NCBI RefSeq assembly: GCF_000374045.1
Contig: NZ_KB893315.1
Coordinates: 160,465 to 224,464 of the forward strand
Length of the DNA stretch: 64,000 bases
Reading direction: 5' to 3'
Source of the DNA: Segetibacter koreensis DSM 18137
Lineage (GTDB): Bacteria > Bacteroidota > Bacteroidia > Chitinophagales > Chitinophagaceae
Part shown: positions 1-7,939 of the stretch, piece by piece
Numbering within the stretch: position 1 is the stretch's first letter
How the letters are laid out: each line of letters begins with the position of its first letter
Made by a program: the position numbers and the translations under genes
The notes under the pieces: generated by a model
What the model was told of the DNA's origin: nothing
Seen by the model: the letters and a program-made list of their open reading frames with translations, nothing else
The model's database searches: none

Positions 1-1
1 G

Positions 2-265
2 TTTAAAATTACTTCTGAAACAGGTATAAAAATTCTTAATTGGTGCAATGAAGGTGCAGTACCAAATGAGCAGGAACAGTTAGCTATTACTACAAGAATA
101 GGTGCTTGTAAAACAATTGGTGAGTTAATGGAGGTTTATAATCTTAATCCCATGTACCAACAAACTCTTATGCCTCAGTTTATTAAAAGAAGGCAGGAGA
201 TTACACCTAACCCTTCACAAAATGGTAATTCTTCACACACTAAAACTTCAACAACATGGAACTAG
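2..265 (+). CDS. C-terminal end of an unidentified protein (5' end outside window)
   Basis: An open frame runs from base 2 to a TAG stop at 263-265, giving 87 residues of a protein whose start lies upstream of the window. The visible part is polar and probably helical, with NWCNEGAV and GELMEVYNLNP segments and a Ser/Thr/Asn-rich tail. It overlaps the ATG of the next gene by 10 bases, so the two are probably translationally coupled. DUF3871 genes often sit in phage or conjugative-element recombination modules, so this could be a recombination or annealing protein, but I do not recognise the family. Confidence 0.6.
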   Translation, partial: FKITSETGIKILNWCNEGAVPNEQEQLAITTRIGACKTIGELMEVYNLNPMYQQTLMPQFIKRRQEITPNPSQNGNSSHTKTSTTWN

Positions 266-1263
266 TACTTGCAGATAACAGGACATTCAAAACAAAATTT
301 ATTGAAGAAGTTCCTTTCTTACCTGATTATGAAATAGCTGTCTCAACAGCAAAACCTTTTATAGAAGCAAACACTATTGAAACCTCATTAAAGGATATAC
401 AGGAGCAACACATAATACCAGTATATGTTAAAGATAATGAACCTGTCATTAGTCATGCAGAATTCATTGAGGCAACTCACAGAACTCTTTTAAATGTATA
501 TGCTGGACAAACCTTTTGTAAGCCCAATATAAGAGTATCACATCCTATTAAGGGAAGAGTGCCAGAAGCAAGGAATAAGCCAGCCAATGAGCTTAATGAG
601 CATGAGAAGACCATATACTACGAAAGGATGGCTTTTGTTATTGAAATACCTTCTATAAGTCAGGAAATTGATGGTAACACTCTTCATTTAGTAGCTGGTG
701 GTGTTAAGTCTTATAACCTGGATAATCTTTATGCTAAAAAAGGAGCATTGGAGAGCTTTAAAGTATTTATTGGTTTTCAAAACAGAGTTTGTACAAATTT
801 ATGTGTCTGGACAGATGGTTATATGGGAGACTTAAAAGTTAATAGCTTAGGCCAACTTACAGCAAGCATCAAAAGTTTATTTGAAAGTTATAATGGAAAT
901 CTTCACCTGCATCAGTTGCAACAGTTTTCAAATTACAGTTTAACTGAACAGCAATTTGCTCATTTGATTGGAAGATGTAGAATGTATCCACACCTACCTA
1001 AGAACTTGCAAAGCCATATTTCTCCTCTGCTTTTTGGTGATACTCAGCTTGGCATGGTATGTAAAGACTATTACAAGGATAACAGTTTTTGCAGGGATGC
1101 AGATGGTAATATTAACCTCTGGAGGCTATATAACCTTTTTACAGGTGCAAACAAGACCAGCTATATAGATACATTCTTAGACCGGAGTGTTAATGCATTC
1201 ACCTTCGTCAATGAGATAAGAAGGGGATTGGAACACAGGCAAAGCAACTGGTTTTTAAGTTAA
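256..1263 (+). CDS. DUF3871 family protein
   Basis: This 335-residue soluble protein has no signal peptide or membrane segment. It resembles the DUF3871 family, which is found in Bacteroidota prophages and integrative elements and has no known biochemical role. Features I matched include the N-terminal IETSLKDI...IPVYVKDNEPVISHAEFIEA block, a central HPIKGRVPEARNKP block and the C-terminal FTGANKTSYIDTFLDR segment. Length is normal for the family, so the gene looks intact. It overlaps the preceding reading frame by 10 bases and is followed at once by a tiny membrane-protein gene. Its presence marks the left part of the window as mobile-element DNA. Confidence 0.8.
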   Translation: MELVLADNRTFKTKFIEEVPFLPDYEIAVSTAKPFIEANTIETSLKDIQEQHIIPVYVKDNEPVISHAEFIEATHRTLLNVYAGQTFCKPNIRVSHPIKGRVPEARNKPANELNEHEKTIYYERMAFVIEIPSISQEIDGNTLHLVAGGVKSYNLDNLYAKKGALESFKVFIGFQNRVCTNLCVWTDGYMGDLKVNSLGQLTASIKSLFESYNGNLHLHQLQQFSNYSLTEQQFAHLIGRCRMYPHLPKNLQSHISPLLFGDTQLGMVCKDYYKDNSFCRDADGNINLWRLYNLFTGANKTSYIDTFLDRSVNAFTFVNEIRRGLEHRQSNWFLS

Positions 1264-1283
1264 TAATCTAAACAACAATACCT

Positions 1284-1451
1284 ATGCTTTCAGTATATCA
1301 ATTTCTCTTCAAAATACTAATCCTTTGCTTTATAATGGCTTTATTAGCTACTATTGTCAAATTTGTTTTAACTCACATCTACTTACTTGCAATAGTTATT
1401 ATAATACTATTATTCTTGTTATATAATATGAGTAAAAGTATTGGAAAATAA
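1284..1451 (+). CDS. Small membrane protein, 55 aa
   Basis: This short frame starts 20 bases after the DUF3871 stop. It encodes a protein that is almost entirely hydrophobic, with two predicted transmembrane stretches (about residues 6-28 and 31-48) and a lysine-rich end (MSKSIGK). Short two-helix membrane proteins are common in mobile elements, and the tight spacing suggests co-transcription with DUF3871. No family is recognised. The composition is AT-rich like its surroundings, so chance cannot be excluded. Confidence 0.4.
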   Translation: MLSVYQFLFKILILCFIMALLATIVKFVLTHIYLLAIVIIILLFLLYNMSKSIGK

Positions 1452-1454
1452 AAA

Positions 1455-1491
1455 AGTGTCCTGTCCACTATCTTACTATAGGTAGTGGACA
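1455..1491 (-). terminator. Rho-independent terminator of the 196-aa gene
   Basis: A perfect 9-bp inverted repeat (TGTCCACTA at 1462-1470 and TAGTGGACA at 1483-1491) is followed on the minus strand by a run of T residues. The loop contains the stop codon of the minus-strand gene, so the hairpin overlaps the coding end. Its arms resemble the dispersed TGTCC/GGACA palindromes found elsewhere in the accessory region. Confidence 0.6.
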
Positions 1492-2066
1492 CCGGACAAC
1501 AATAATTCCTCCGATGTAGGATTAGCTAACAACTGCCAACCCTCATTTTTATAAATATATCCTTTCCACTGAAAATTATTTTCATAGCCAAAAATTATTA
1601 AGAAGCTTTCTCTGTCAGCTATGTTTTGAGATTGTGGAACTCCTTTAATTACTGCATGAAGTTTATCTAATTCCATTTTTTCATCTCCATTGCGATAAGT
1701 AACTAAAACTCTCATCTTGCAATTTGTAATTAAAAGATGGCTTACTTCCTGATACAAGCCACTACCGAAAAAATTTTCATGCTCAAAAGCAATTTGTATA
1801 TTTCTGAACCAATATGAATTAGGTGGTCTACAAGGGACTAAATCGTCATCAGTATAAAAAATAGCATCTAAAGAATAATAATTTTTAGTGTAACAGTTCA
1901 TTTCAAGTTTGTCAGCTATCTTTTTTAGAACTGCTTCTTCAGAATGAAAAATTAAGTTTGTAAAGCCGGTATTATTTCTAAAACTATTAAGTAAAAGCTC
2001 TTTTTGAGCCTCCGTAGTTTCGTACCATAAATTGTAAAAGTTTGAAGCAGTAATTTCTAGGTTCAT
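1476..2066 (-). CDS. Hypothetical protein, possibly nuclease-like
   Basis: A 196-residue soluble protein that I cannot assign to a named family. The middle contains LDAIFYTDDD followed about 25 residues later by IAFEHEN and then by a helix and strand ending in MRVLVTYRN. This order (acidic residue, strand with E-x-E, helix, hydrophobic strand) resembles PD-(D/E)XK nuclease-fold proteins, but the usual catalytic lysine is not evident, so this is an inference. It stands alone on the minus strand, converges with the DUF3871 group and ends in a hairpin terminator. Orphan genes of this size in mobile regions are often defence or immunity factors, but nothing here proves that. Confidence 0.55.
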   Translation of the reverse strand: MNLEITASNFYNLWYETTEAQKELLLNSFRNNTGFTNLIFHSEEAVLKKIADKLEMNCYTKNYYSLDAIFYTDDDLVPCRPPNSYWFRNIQIAFEHENFFGSGLYQEVSHLLITNCKMRVLVTYRNGDEKMELDKLHAVIKGVPQSQNIADRESFLIIFGYENNFQWKGYIYKNEGWQLLANPTSEELLLSGVHYL

Positions 2067-2273
2067 TTAAATATTTATTTTAATGGTTAAAATGGGAAGT
2101 GAAATATACTTAGGGATTTTAAAAACAAAAAATACTCTTAAAAACACTAGCCCTAAACCTTCTGATAAAAAAATCTATGATTTTAGTATATCTAAAGTAT
2201 TTCTTGTGAATCTTGTTTCTTAATGTAAATCTTTATAAATCAAGCCCTGTTTGTATGTTAAAACCGATACTAT

Positions 2274-2813
2274 ATGTTATACTCTGTGTTGTATTTCCTC
2301 TGCACTTTATTAAACTTTGCTCTTATTATTTATTTTATAGTTCGGTGTTTTAGGGCTGCAAAATTGATTAAAGAAAAACATGGACTATTAGTATCTGTAT
2401 TTTTTATAATAGGTCTTTTTTCTGTAATGGCGAGACCTGTTGAAAGCAACATAAACCACTCAAATAAGCTTTTAAATCTTTCTGAAGAGGACGTCGATCA
2501 CACTAAAATAAATAGTTATAAATATATTATAGTTGACAAGATGGGGTTACGCGGTTTTAAGCTTTTAATTTCATATGGTTATTTTAAAGGCTCAAATGAT
2601 ATACTACCATATGCTGCATCTACATCAATTATAGGGTTAGTGGGTGGACATACATGGAAACCAACAATTATAGTTAATAAGACTTCTCAACCTAGCCATT
2701 TCCAATACTATGCAGATGGTGTGCTTGATTGGAATTACTTGGCATCAGAATCTATACTCAACCAAAATCATACACTGGATTTTTTGATGTTTCATAACTA
2801 TACAATGAGTTGA
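2274..2813 (+). CDS. Hypothetical membrane protein, 179 aa
   Basis: The N-terminus has two hydrophobic segments (about residues 5-27 and 38-55) separated by a basic stretch (RCFRAAKLIKEKHG), so it is probably an inner-membrane protein with a C-terminal domain of about 120 residues. That domain ends in aromatic-rich sequence around HFQYYADGVLDWNYLA. I recognise no family. A second small membrane-protein gene follows 34 bases downstream in the same direction, suggesting a two-gene unit. Low GC matches the surrounding accessory DNA. Confidence 0.5.
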   Translation: MLYSVLYFLCTLLNFALIIYFIVRCFRAAKLIKEKHGLLVSVFFIIGLFSVMARPVESNINHSNKLLNLSEEDVDHTKINSYKYIIVDKMGLRGFKLLISYGYFKGSNDILPYAASTSIIGLVGGHTWKPTIIVNKTSQPSHFQYYADGVLDWNYLASESILNQNHTLDFLMFHNYTMS

Positions 2814-2847
2814 AAATAAAGTAACAGTATCTAAAACAATTGAATTA

Positions 2848-3081
2848 ATGAAAGCAAGGCATTTTATACCATCAAACTTAACTCAAAGAATACTTCAAGT
2901 ATTGATAGTTGGATATGGCTGTTTTTTAATTTGTGATGCTATTAAAAACTATCTAACTAATACAGAAAAGTTTTACATAACTGGTCTCCTTGACATAATG
3001 CTTGGTTTATTTTTTACTATTGGAGGTATCTATAACTTCATAAAACTATCTCCTAAAAAGAATAAGTCGTTATTAAAATAA
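2848..3081 (+). CDS. Small two-helix membrane protein, 77 aa
   Basis: The protein has two hydrophobic helices (about residues 15-32 and 42-65) and basic ends, including a KKNKSLLK tail. The first helix holds a conserved-looking VGYGCFLICDAI stretch and the second GLLDIMLGLFFTIGG. No domain is recognised. It lies just downstream of the 179-residue membrane protein and probably shares its transcript. A small partner or stability subunit is plausible but unproven. Confidence 0.45.
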   Translation: MKARHFIPSNLTQRILQVLIVGYGCFLICDAIKNYLTNTEKFYITGLLDIMLGLFFTIGGIYNFIKLSPKKNKSLLK

Positions 3082-3103
3082 CCTTTTATTCGCTGTATAA
3101 ATA

Positions 3104-3478
3104 TTAGTTACCTATAGAAATATTCGCTGCAATAAGTCCTCCATATAATACTACTATTATGAAGAATGGCAGCCACAAAGACTTGCTTTCAAAACCATCC
3201 ACTTCTGCTAAGTACATATCCCATATAGGAAAACTTAAGATAATTCCTGCAATAGCATTAGGTACTAGTAACCTGACTAAACTATCTGATGTTACATTTT
3301 TTATAACTTGAAACATAATTCCATCTATAATAAGTGTTATTATAACTAATGGAACAATAATTTTTCTTTTGCCAACTTCTCTAAGATTATGTGATAACAT
3401 CAAAGCTCCACAAAACCCTGTTAGAAGTAAACTAAAAACTAGTATCGAGATTCTATTATATAGGACATGGTTCTTCAT
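3104..3478 (-). CDS. Hypothetical integral membrane protein, 124 aa
   Basis: Four hydrophobic segments fill almost the whole length (about residues 9-28, 40-58, 67-86 and 101-120), joined by short polar loops. It converges with the preceding small membrane protein, with only 22 bases between stops. No family or catalytic motif is seen. The start used is the first ATG in an open frame. Confidence 0.45.
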   Translation of the reverse strand: MKNHVLYNRISILVFSLLLTGFCGALMLSHNLREVGKRKIIVPLVIITLIIDGIMFQVIKNVTSDSLVRLLVPNAIAGIILSFPIWDMYLAEVDGFESKSLWLPFFIIVVLYGGLIAANISIGN

Positions 3479-3577
3479 CGGATTACTTTTAGAATTTGGT
3501 TAATTATAAACTACTATTTTTTACAAATATTGTAAGGAGTATAAAAAATGATTACGCAAAAACTATTATATATACTT

Positions 3578-3802
3578 TCAAGTCTTACTCCTTAACCCCT
3601 TCCCTGTATCGGTAAAGTAGATAGCCCTTTTTACATCTGTATATGCATTGTGCCTTGAGCAGCATTCCTTCGTAGTACAGAATGAATTGACACAATACCA
3701 GGAGTTATGGTGTATTTTCTTTACTGCTGTCAACCAGTTGTAATTATAGGGAATTGGACGGACGGACAGTAGGTTTCTTTCGATATGGTTTAGCTCCTGA
3801 AC
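3578..3802 (-). pseudogene. Decayed coding fragment without start
   Basis: Translation of the minus strand between an upstream stop and the TGA at 3578-3580 gives 74 residues with protein-like composition, including NWLTAVKKIHHNSWYCVNSF and a Cys-rich TTKECCSRH stretch. There is no ATG, GTG or TTG near the beginning. I read it as the tail of a disrupted gene. The family is not recognised, and the frame could be open by chance. Confidence 0.25.
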
Positions 3803-4114
3803 TTAAAAACCAATGAGAGGAAAAGGGTCTATGCCTAATTTTTGTTTCTTGAGTTAGTCGAAGCAACATATTCTTCGTGAAAGATGATGGCGCTTAACTC
3901 GATAAAGAAACAATCAATTCGGAGAAGCTCTTTGCGAGTATATGTTATCGAATTCGCATTGACTAATTAAGAAGTGGACAAATCTATTCTGAAATAGTAA
4001 ACTAACTCAACGTTTTAGTTACTTATTATTTTTGCAAGTCCCGCAAAAAATAGGAATATTTTACTTAGTTTACATCAATTAAAATGAAAGTGGAACAGCA
4101 CTCATTAAATACCG
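3803..4114. other. Gap with no supported gene
   Basis: No convincing open frame is visible on either strand. The sequence is AT-rich with scattered stops. Just to its left (3754-3770) is a GGACGGACGGACA motif related to the palindromes described elsewhere. Confidence 0.5.
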
Positions 4115-4747
4115 TTATTTTTTCAGGTCATTCAAATTAGCCAGTGTCACTTCACTAAGTAATGCAGCTAAGCCCTCGGCACGATTTCCTTGTAAATCTT
4201 TTATGTCTTTGTAAATAGTCCACCCCGATCCTATGAAATCTATCGGGCTAATTGAACTTAAATCGATAGATATTGGTGCTGCAGGCATGCGAGGATGACC
4301 TATTTTCTTATTATTACTAAGGGTAATTGGATCAAGTAAAAATAATTTGGCGTTTCTGAAATAGTCTTTAATCTCAGAAACAAAAGCGTTCAATTGAATA
4401 TATTTATAAGTAGTTGTTTCAAACTGGTCATTTAAGAATGCACAGTTTATTTGATTGAATTTCTTAGCTAACTTATTTTTGTTATTAATCTCATATCTAA
4501 GCTGTAAGACCGCCCCTTCTACTTGTGCTTTAAGCACTTGGTAATTCTTCGATATATTTATTTTGTCGCTTTTTGATATTGTTGCATCATTAATCTTTTG
4601 ACTCGCAACATTTTCAATAGCGCTTTTCCAAACTGACAGTTGAAAAATCGCGCCTTTATTTTTTAAACTTATGTCATTAAACTGTGAGAAAGCATGAACG
4701 CCAAGCGTTAGTAATAGAATCGCTGTAAGTAACGGTTTCAAAGTCAT
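4115..4747 (-). CDS. Secreted hypothetical protein, 210 aa
   Basis: The first 21 residues form a clear signal peptide (hydrophobic core LLTAILLLTLGVHAFS, likely cleaved before QFND), so the protein is exported to the periplasm or beyond. The mature part is mostly helical and rich in Lys/Asn, with a possible coiled coil around residues 60-110. It ends in a segment with GSGWTIYKDIKDLQGNRAEG. No family is recognised. It is transcribed away from the RiPP precursor genes, so a link with them is only positional. Confidence 0.55.
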   Translation of the reverse strand: MTLKPLLTAILLLTLGVHAFSQFNDISLKNKGAIFQLSVWKSAIENVASQKINDATISKSDKINISKNYQVLKAQVEGAVLQLRYEINNKNKLAKKFNQINCAFLNDQFETTTYKYIQLNAFVSEIKDYFRNAKLFLLDPITLSNNKKIGHPRMPAAPISIDLSSISPIDFIGSGWTIYKDIKDLQGNRAEGLAALLSEVTLANLNDLKK

Positions 4748-5062
4748 AGTTTTATTTTAAAACAATATATACACTAAACCTAATATGCCCTAAATACTCT
4801 CAAATTTTTTTGCTTAATCTACCTTAGCTAAACCAACGCGCACATTAGATAATAGCGATCTTCGGCTTCCCTGCACAACTGACTTTCGTAGTCTCACGGC
4901 ATTTGCGTTCGCTACCCCTGTTTCCCCACCAGCAGAACTGCAAGAGCGGGTAAATAGACGCTTTTATTAGATACGTTAGGGAGGCCGTAAAAAAAAAATT
5001 TAGGAAAAGGCCCAAATTGTTTTAAATATTAACAAACCTTTTTTATTTTTAAATCAAAATCT
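4748..5062. other. Upstream region of the RiPP precursor copies
   Basis: No gene is seen here. The last part (from about 5,045) belongs to a 103-bp direct repeat shared with the second precursor copy and probably includes transcription and translation signals. The stretch around 4,850-4,960 has higher GC than its neighbours and may be a remnant of other DNA. I could not assign it. Confidence 0.4.
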
Positions 5063-5147
5063 ATGGCAGAAAACAAAATTTTCACTCTTCGTTTACCAGA
5101 AGGAGTAGATGTAAAAATTGAATTTGTTCAACCCCCAGAATCTGGGC
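5045..5147 (+). repeat. 103-bp direct repeat, copy 1 (precursor leader)
   Basis: Bases 5045-5147 are identical to 5311-5413. The repeat covers 18 bases of untranslated leader and the first 28 codons of the RiPP precursor. Sequence diverges sharply after the shared GAATCTGGGC. Identity at the nucleotide level implies a recent duplication or gene conversion. Confidence 0.9.
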
Positions 5148-5209
5148 TAAATGGATTAAAGGTCTTTCCGGATGTAAGGATAGCTGTTGACGATTTACGG
5201 ATGGATTAA
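5063..5209 (+). pseudogene. RiPP precursor copy 1, core lost
   Basis: The gene encodes 48 residues whose first 28 (MAENKIFTLRLPEG...PPESG) match the intact precursor at 5329 exactly. The following stretch still aligns loosely (FPDVRIAVDDLRMD against NPDVKLAVEDLGMG) but then meets a stop. Just downstream, in a frame shifted by +1, the bases at 5226-5240 read Cys-Gly-Cys-Gly-Asn, recalling the core of copy 2. I therefore interpret it as a duplicate whose core was cut off by small indels. It could still be made as a leader-only peptide, perhaps as decoy or regulator, but decay is the simpler reading. Confidence 0.65.
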
Positions 5210-5310
5210 TATGTAACGGCATGCTTGTGGATGTGGAAATAGTCAATAGGTTTATTGAGGTTAGAGGAGGAAATATTAAAATTTGCAGACAACTTGTTAG
5301 TATATTTTTC

Positions 5311-5413
5311 ATTTTTAAATCAAAATCTATGGCAGAAAACAAAATTTTCACTCTTCGTTTACCAGAAGGAGTAGATGTAAAAATTGAATTTGTTCAACCC
5401 CCAGAATCTGGGC
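5311..5413 (+). repeat. 103-bp direct repeat, copy 2 (precursor leader)
   Basis: This is identical to 5045-5147 and contains the leader-coding part of the intact precursor plus 18 bases upstream of its ATG. The spacing between copies is 266 bp. Confidence 0.9.
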
Positions 5414-5526
5414 CAGGCGGAGACATCAAAGTTAATCCCGACGTAAAATTGGCGGTTGAAGATCTGGGGATGGGGAATATGAAATGGGATGGTTGTGGAT
5501 GTGGAGGCGGTAACTGCTCATGTTAA
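5329..5526 (+). CDS. Cys/Gly-rich RiPP precursor peptide, 65 aa
   Basis: This peptide precedes a radical SAM/SPASM enzyme. Its N-terminal half (MAENKIFTLRLPEG...) is acidic and leader-like, followed by a GPGG site at residues 28-31 and a C-terminal tail MKWDGCGCGGGNCSC with four cysteines. The layout of leader, double glycine and short Cys/Gly core before a maturase is typical of RiPP precursors. Thioether (sacti/ranthi-type) crosslinks on Cys, or a Trp-based cyclophane at the WDG segment, are possible products, but the chemistry is an inference. I use the ATG at 5329 rather than an upstream in-frame one because the same ATG begins the duplicated copy. A strong terminator lies between it and the maturase. 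Confidence 0.8.
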   Translation: MAENKIFTLRLPEGVDVKIEFVQPPESGPGGDIKVNPDVKLAVEDLGMGNMKWDGCGCGGGNCSC

Positions 5527-5548
5527 AGTGATGCGTTTTGTAACCTAT

Positions 5549-5577
5549 AAATAGGGGTTATTTGCCCCTATTTTTTT
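5549..5577 (+). terminator. Terminator/attenuator between precursor and maturase
   Basis: A perfect 9-bp stem (AAATAGGGG at 5549-5557, CCCCTATTT at 5565-5573) with a 7-base loop is followed by an unbroken T run. It lies 22 bases after the precursor stop and 13 bases before the maturase ATG. Partial read-through would give much more precursor transcript than enzyme transcript, a common arrangement in RiPP loci. Confidence 0.8.
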
Positions 5578-5589
5578 ATCAAATACTTT

Positions 5590-6975
5590 ATGAACAAACT
5601 TTCCAAATATGTTGTCTTTTCTGACTTATTTACTGATCCTACTGACAATTCAGAAAAGGTTATAGTTTATAGCACGAGAACAAACGAAATGAGTGTACTT
5701 ACTCGGGACGAGTTCCGATTTGTTAAGGGTAATACGTTGCATGCAATAAGTTCTTGTTTAACTGATAAGTTAGCTGAAAGTAAAGTCTTGGTACCGGAGG
5801 ATGAAAATGAATTAGAAATTGTTATAAGGGAAAACCTGGAGGCAATTAAACATGACCAAACCCTTTTTATATCGATCCAACCCACGGCTAGTTGTCAATT
5901 GGGGTGTGACTATTGTGCACAAAAGCATACAGCTAAAAAGCTAGACCAGGAACTTGAAGAAAAGATAGTTGATAGAATTATCAATAAGTTGATTAAAGGC
6001 GGGTACAAAAGTTTGGAATTGGCCTGGTTTGGTGCAGAACCCTTAACGGCTTTGAGTTCGATTAGGAGAATCAGCAACAAAATTTTTGATTTTATTGATG
6101 AAAATAGTATAAGTTATAATTCAAGAATAGTAACTAATGGGATTAATCTTACAAATAAAATAGCAAAGGAATTATTTTCGGAATTAAGAATTGAATACGC
6201 AGAAATTACCTTAGATGGAATAGCCGAGTATCATAACAAAAGACGGATGTATAAAAAAGGCGAAGGCACCTTTGATATTATTCTAAATAATATTGAAGCA
6301 GTCGTAAATGATCCTTTTTGCTGCTTAAAAATAAGTATCAGATGTAATGTCGATAAAAGAAATAAAGATGCCGTTATCCCTTTATTGGACTTATTAGCAT
6401 TAAAAGGATTGGATAAGAAAGTTGATAACTTTTATGTCGCTCCTATTCGATCTTGGGGAAATGATGTATCTTCTATCGTTGCTGATATGGAAAGTTTTGG
6501 AAACTGGGAAATAGAATGGTTTGCAGAATTAAAAAGGAGAGGTATGAAATTTACCCTATTGCCTAAGAGAAAAAAAATTTTATGTATGGCTGTAAGAAAG
6601 GGAGCGGAATTATTTGACTCATATGGGGATATTTATAACTGTTCAGAAGTCAGTTACATTCCCCAGTACGAAGAGGTTATTGACGGGCAGAAAGTCAATA
6701 AGTACTCTATAGGACATATTAATAAGGGTATGAAAATGGAAAATGAGATCATGATTAAGGATTTTTATTCTAAAATTTTTGATGGGAATTATAATTGTAA
6801 TAATTGTGAAATGCTTCCGACTTGTGGAGGCTCGTGTCCAAAATCATGGCTGGAAGGGGAAATACCTTGCCCTCCTGCAAAATTCAACATCAAAAACCGG
6901 CTATTATTATCTTATTTCTTAAATAAAGAAGTATTACACATTCAAAATGAAAAATCAGGAGGATGTCAGGGATAA
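5590..6975 (+). CDS. Radical SAM/SPASM RiPP maturase
   Basis: A 461-residue radical SAM enzyme predicted to modify the adjacent Cys/Gly peptide. The AdoMet [4Fe-4S] motif is Cys102-x3-Cys106-x2-Cys109 (SCQLGCDYC), followed by the variant WFGAEPL at 146-152 (usually GGEP). The C-terminal SPASM domain is complete in pattern: Cys332, GDIYNC ending at Cys351, then Cys403-x2-Cys406-x5-Cys412-x3-Cys416 and Cys427, enough for two auxiliary clusters. Residues 1-90 precede the barrel and may form a PqqD-like leader-binding domain, which is inference. The first gene after the attenuator, it overlaps the next gene by 29 bases. The exact subfamily and bond formed cannot be read from sequence. Confidence 0.88.
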   Translation: MNKLSKYVVFSDLFTDPTDNSEKVIVYSTRTNEMSVLTRDEFRFVKGNTLHAISSCLTDKLAESKVLVPEDENELEIVIRENLEAIKHDQTLFISIQPTASCQLGCDYCAQKHTAKKLDQELEEKIVDRIINKLIKGGYKSLELAWFGAEPLTALSSIRRISNKIFDFIDENSISYNSRIVTNGINLTNKIAKELFSELRIEYAEITLDGIAEYHNKRRMYKKGEGTFDIILNNIEAVVNDPFCCLKISIRCNVDKRNKDAVIPLLDLLALKGLDKKVDNFYVAPIRSWGNDVSSIVADMESFGNWEIEWFAELKRRGMKFTLLPKRKKILCMAVRKGAELFDSYGDIYNCSEVSYIPQYEEVIDGQKVNKYSIGHINKGMKMENEIMIKDFYSKIFDGNYNCNNCEMLPTCGGSCPKSWLEGEIPCPPAKFNIKNRLLLSYFLNKEVLHIQNEKSGGCQG

Positions 6976-7939
6976 TATTTTTCGTTTCTTTTTTGAAGAA
7001 AGAGTAGGTGTGCAACTGATTGAGCCGGAAGCGAAAGGAGACTTATTTGAAACAATCCTGCTCAAGGAACTCGGTAATAGGTTCGCGGAAGATGAATTGG
7101 TTCAATTTACAAGATTTAGGAGCTTTCTATTCAGCAGTATTACAGCAGCTCGGGAAAACCGAGTTCTGACAGCGACTACAATCATAAATAATGCCGCATT
7201 GGATTTTTTTAGTAATACTAAAAATGAGAAACTGAAAATTATTGGTAGTACGTTTTACTTATCGGCAAAAGCGTATTTGGAATATAAAAAGAATGATTTC
7301 CAACAGGCTTTTAATGATGTTCAAAAAGCTCTTAAAATAGATGAATTATTGATTAAAGATGATAAAATAGGAGTATTCATTTTTCATTCCATACAATTAA
7401 TACACAATTTAATTCGATTACAAAGCTCTACTGACAATAAAAACGCTGGTATGCAACTTTGTATTTCTACTATACAATTTCTTCAGTCAAGAACTACCGA
7501 TCTATACTTTTTATCCCAAAAAGAAAAATTTGTGATGCTTGACTATCCAAGGGAATTGAAACTAGCATTATTAGCTCAAGTTTTGCTTGAATTAGTTGAT
7601 TTGATTATATTAGACAGTGCTGACATATATACTACCATTAAGAAGCAGGTTTCGCCAATGCTGTTTGATGAATTGCAGATAGTTGAGAAGTTTTTTGAGA
7701 CAGAATCAATACCTGGATCACCATACTATTTCAGCTTCGTCTATGAAGTGCTGCAATGTGATAAAGCCTTTGGAGCATGTAGGATGTTTTGGTATTATCA
7801 AATCTATAGAATGATACTTAACAAAAGCCATGAGAAAGATACTGAAACTTTCAAAAGTTTCACAACTAAATTCCTTGAATTACCTTTTGTACAAAAATTA
7901 GAAAAGAGAAAAAAGATAGAAAAATTTAAATATGCCTGA
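6947..7939 (+). CDS. Helical-repeat (TPR-like) protein of the RiPP locus
   Basis: A 330-residue soluble protein, rich in Leu, Phe and Lys and almost entirely helical. Residues 100-150 (STFYLSAKAYLEYKKNDFQQ and a following ALKID) look like tetratricopeptide repeats. Such proteins act as scaffolds for protein or peptide binding. It starts inside the end of the maturase gene (29-base overlap) and ends 8 bases into the peptidase gene, so the three are translationally coupled. No enzyme motif is seen. A role as a partner or regulator of the maturase or peptidase is an inference from position. Confidence 0.65.
   Translation: MKNQEDVRDNIFRFFFEERVGVQLIEPEAKGDLFETILLKELGNRFAEDELVQFTRFRSFLFSSITAARENRVLTATTIINNAALDFFSNTKNEKLKIIGSTFYLSAKAYLEYKKNDFQQAFNDVQKALKIDELLIKDDKIGVFIFHSIQLIHNLIRLQSSTDNKNAGMQLCISTIQFLQSRTTDLYFLSQKEKFVMLDYPRELKLALLAQVLLELVDLIILDSADIYTTIKKQVSPMLFDELQIVEKFFETESIPGSPYYFSFVYEVLQCDKAFGACRMFWYYQIYRMILNKSHEKDTETFKSFTTKFLELPFVQKLEKRKKIEKFKYA

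Noticed and set aside
3535..3586. 9-bp inverted repeat TAAGGAGTA / TACTCCTTA flanking a 15-codon frame.
   Set aside because: The arms are far apart and AT-rich, and the frame is too short; there is no supporting context.
5221..5328. In-frame upstream extension of the RiPP precursor (36 extra residues).
   Set aside because: The extension covers the decayed core of copy 1, and the duplicated copy shows that the true start is the ATG at 5329.
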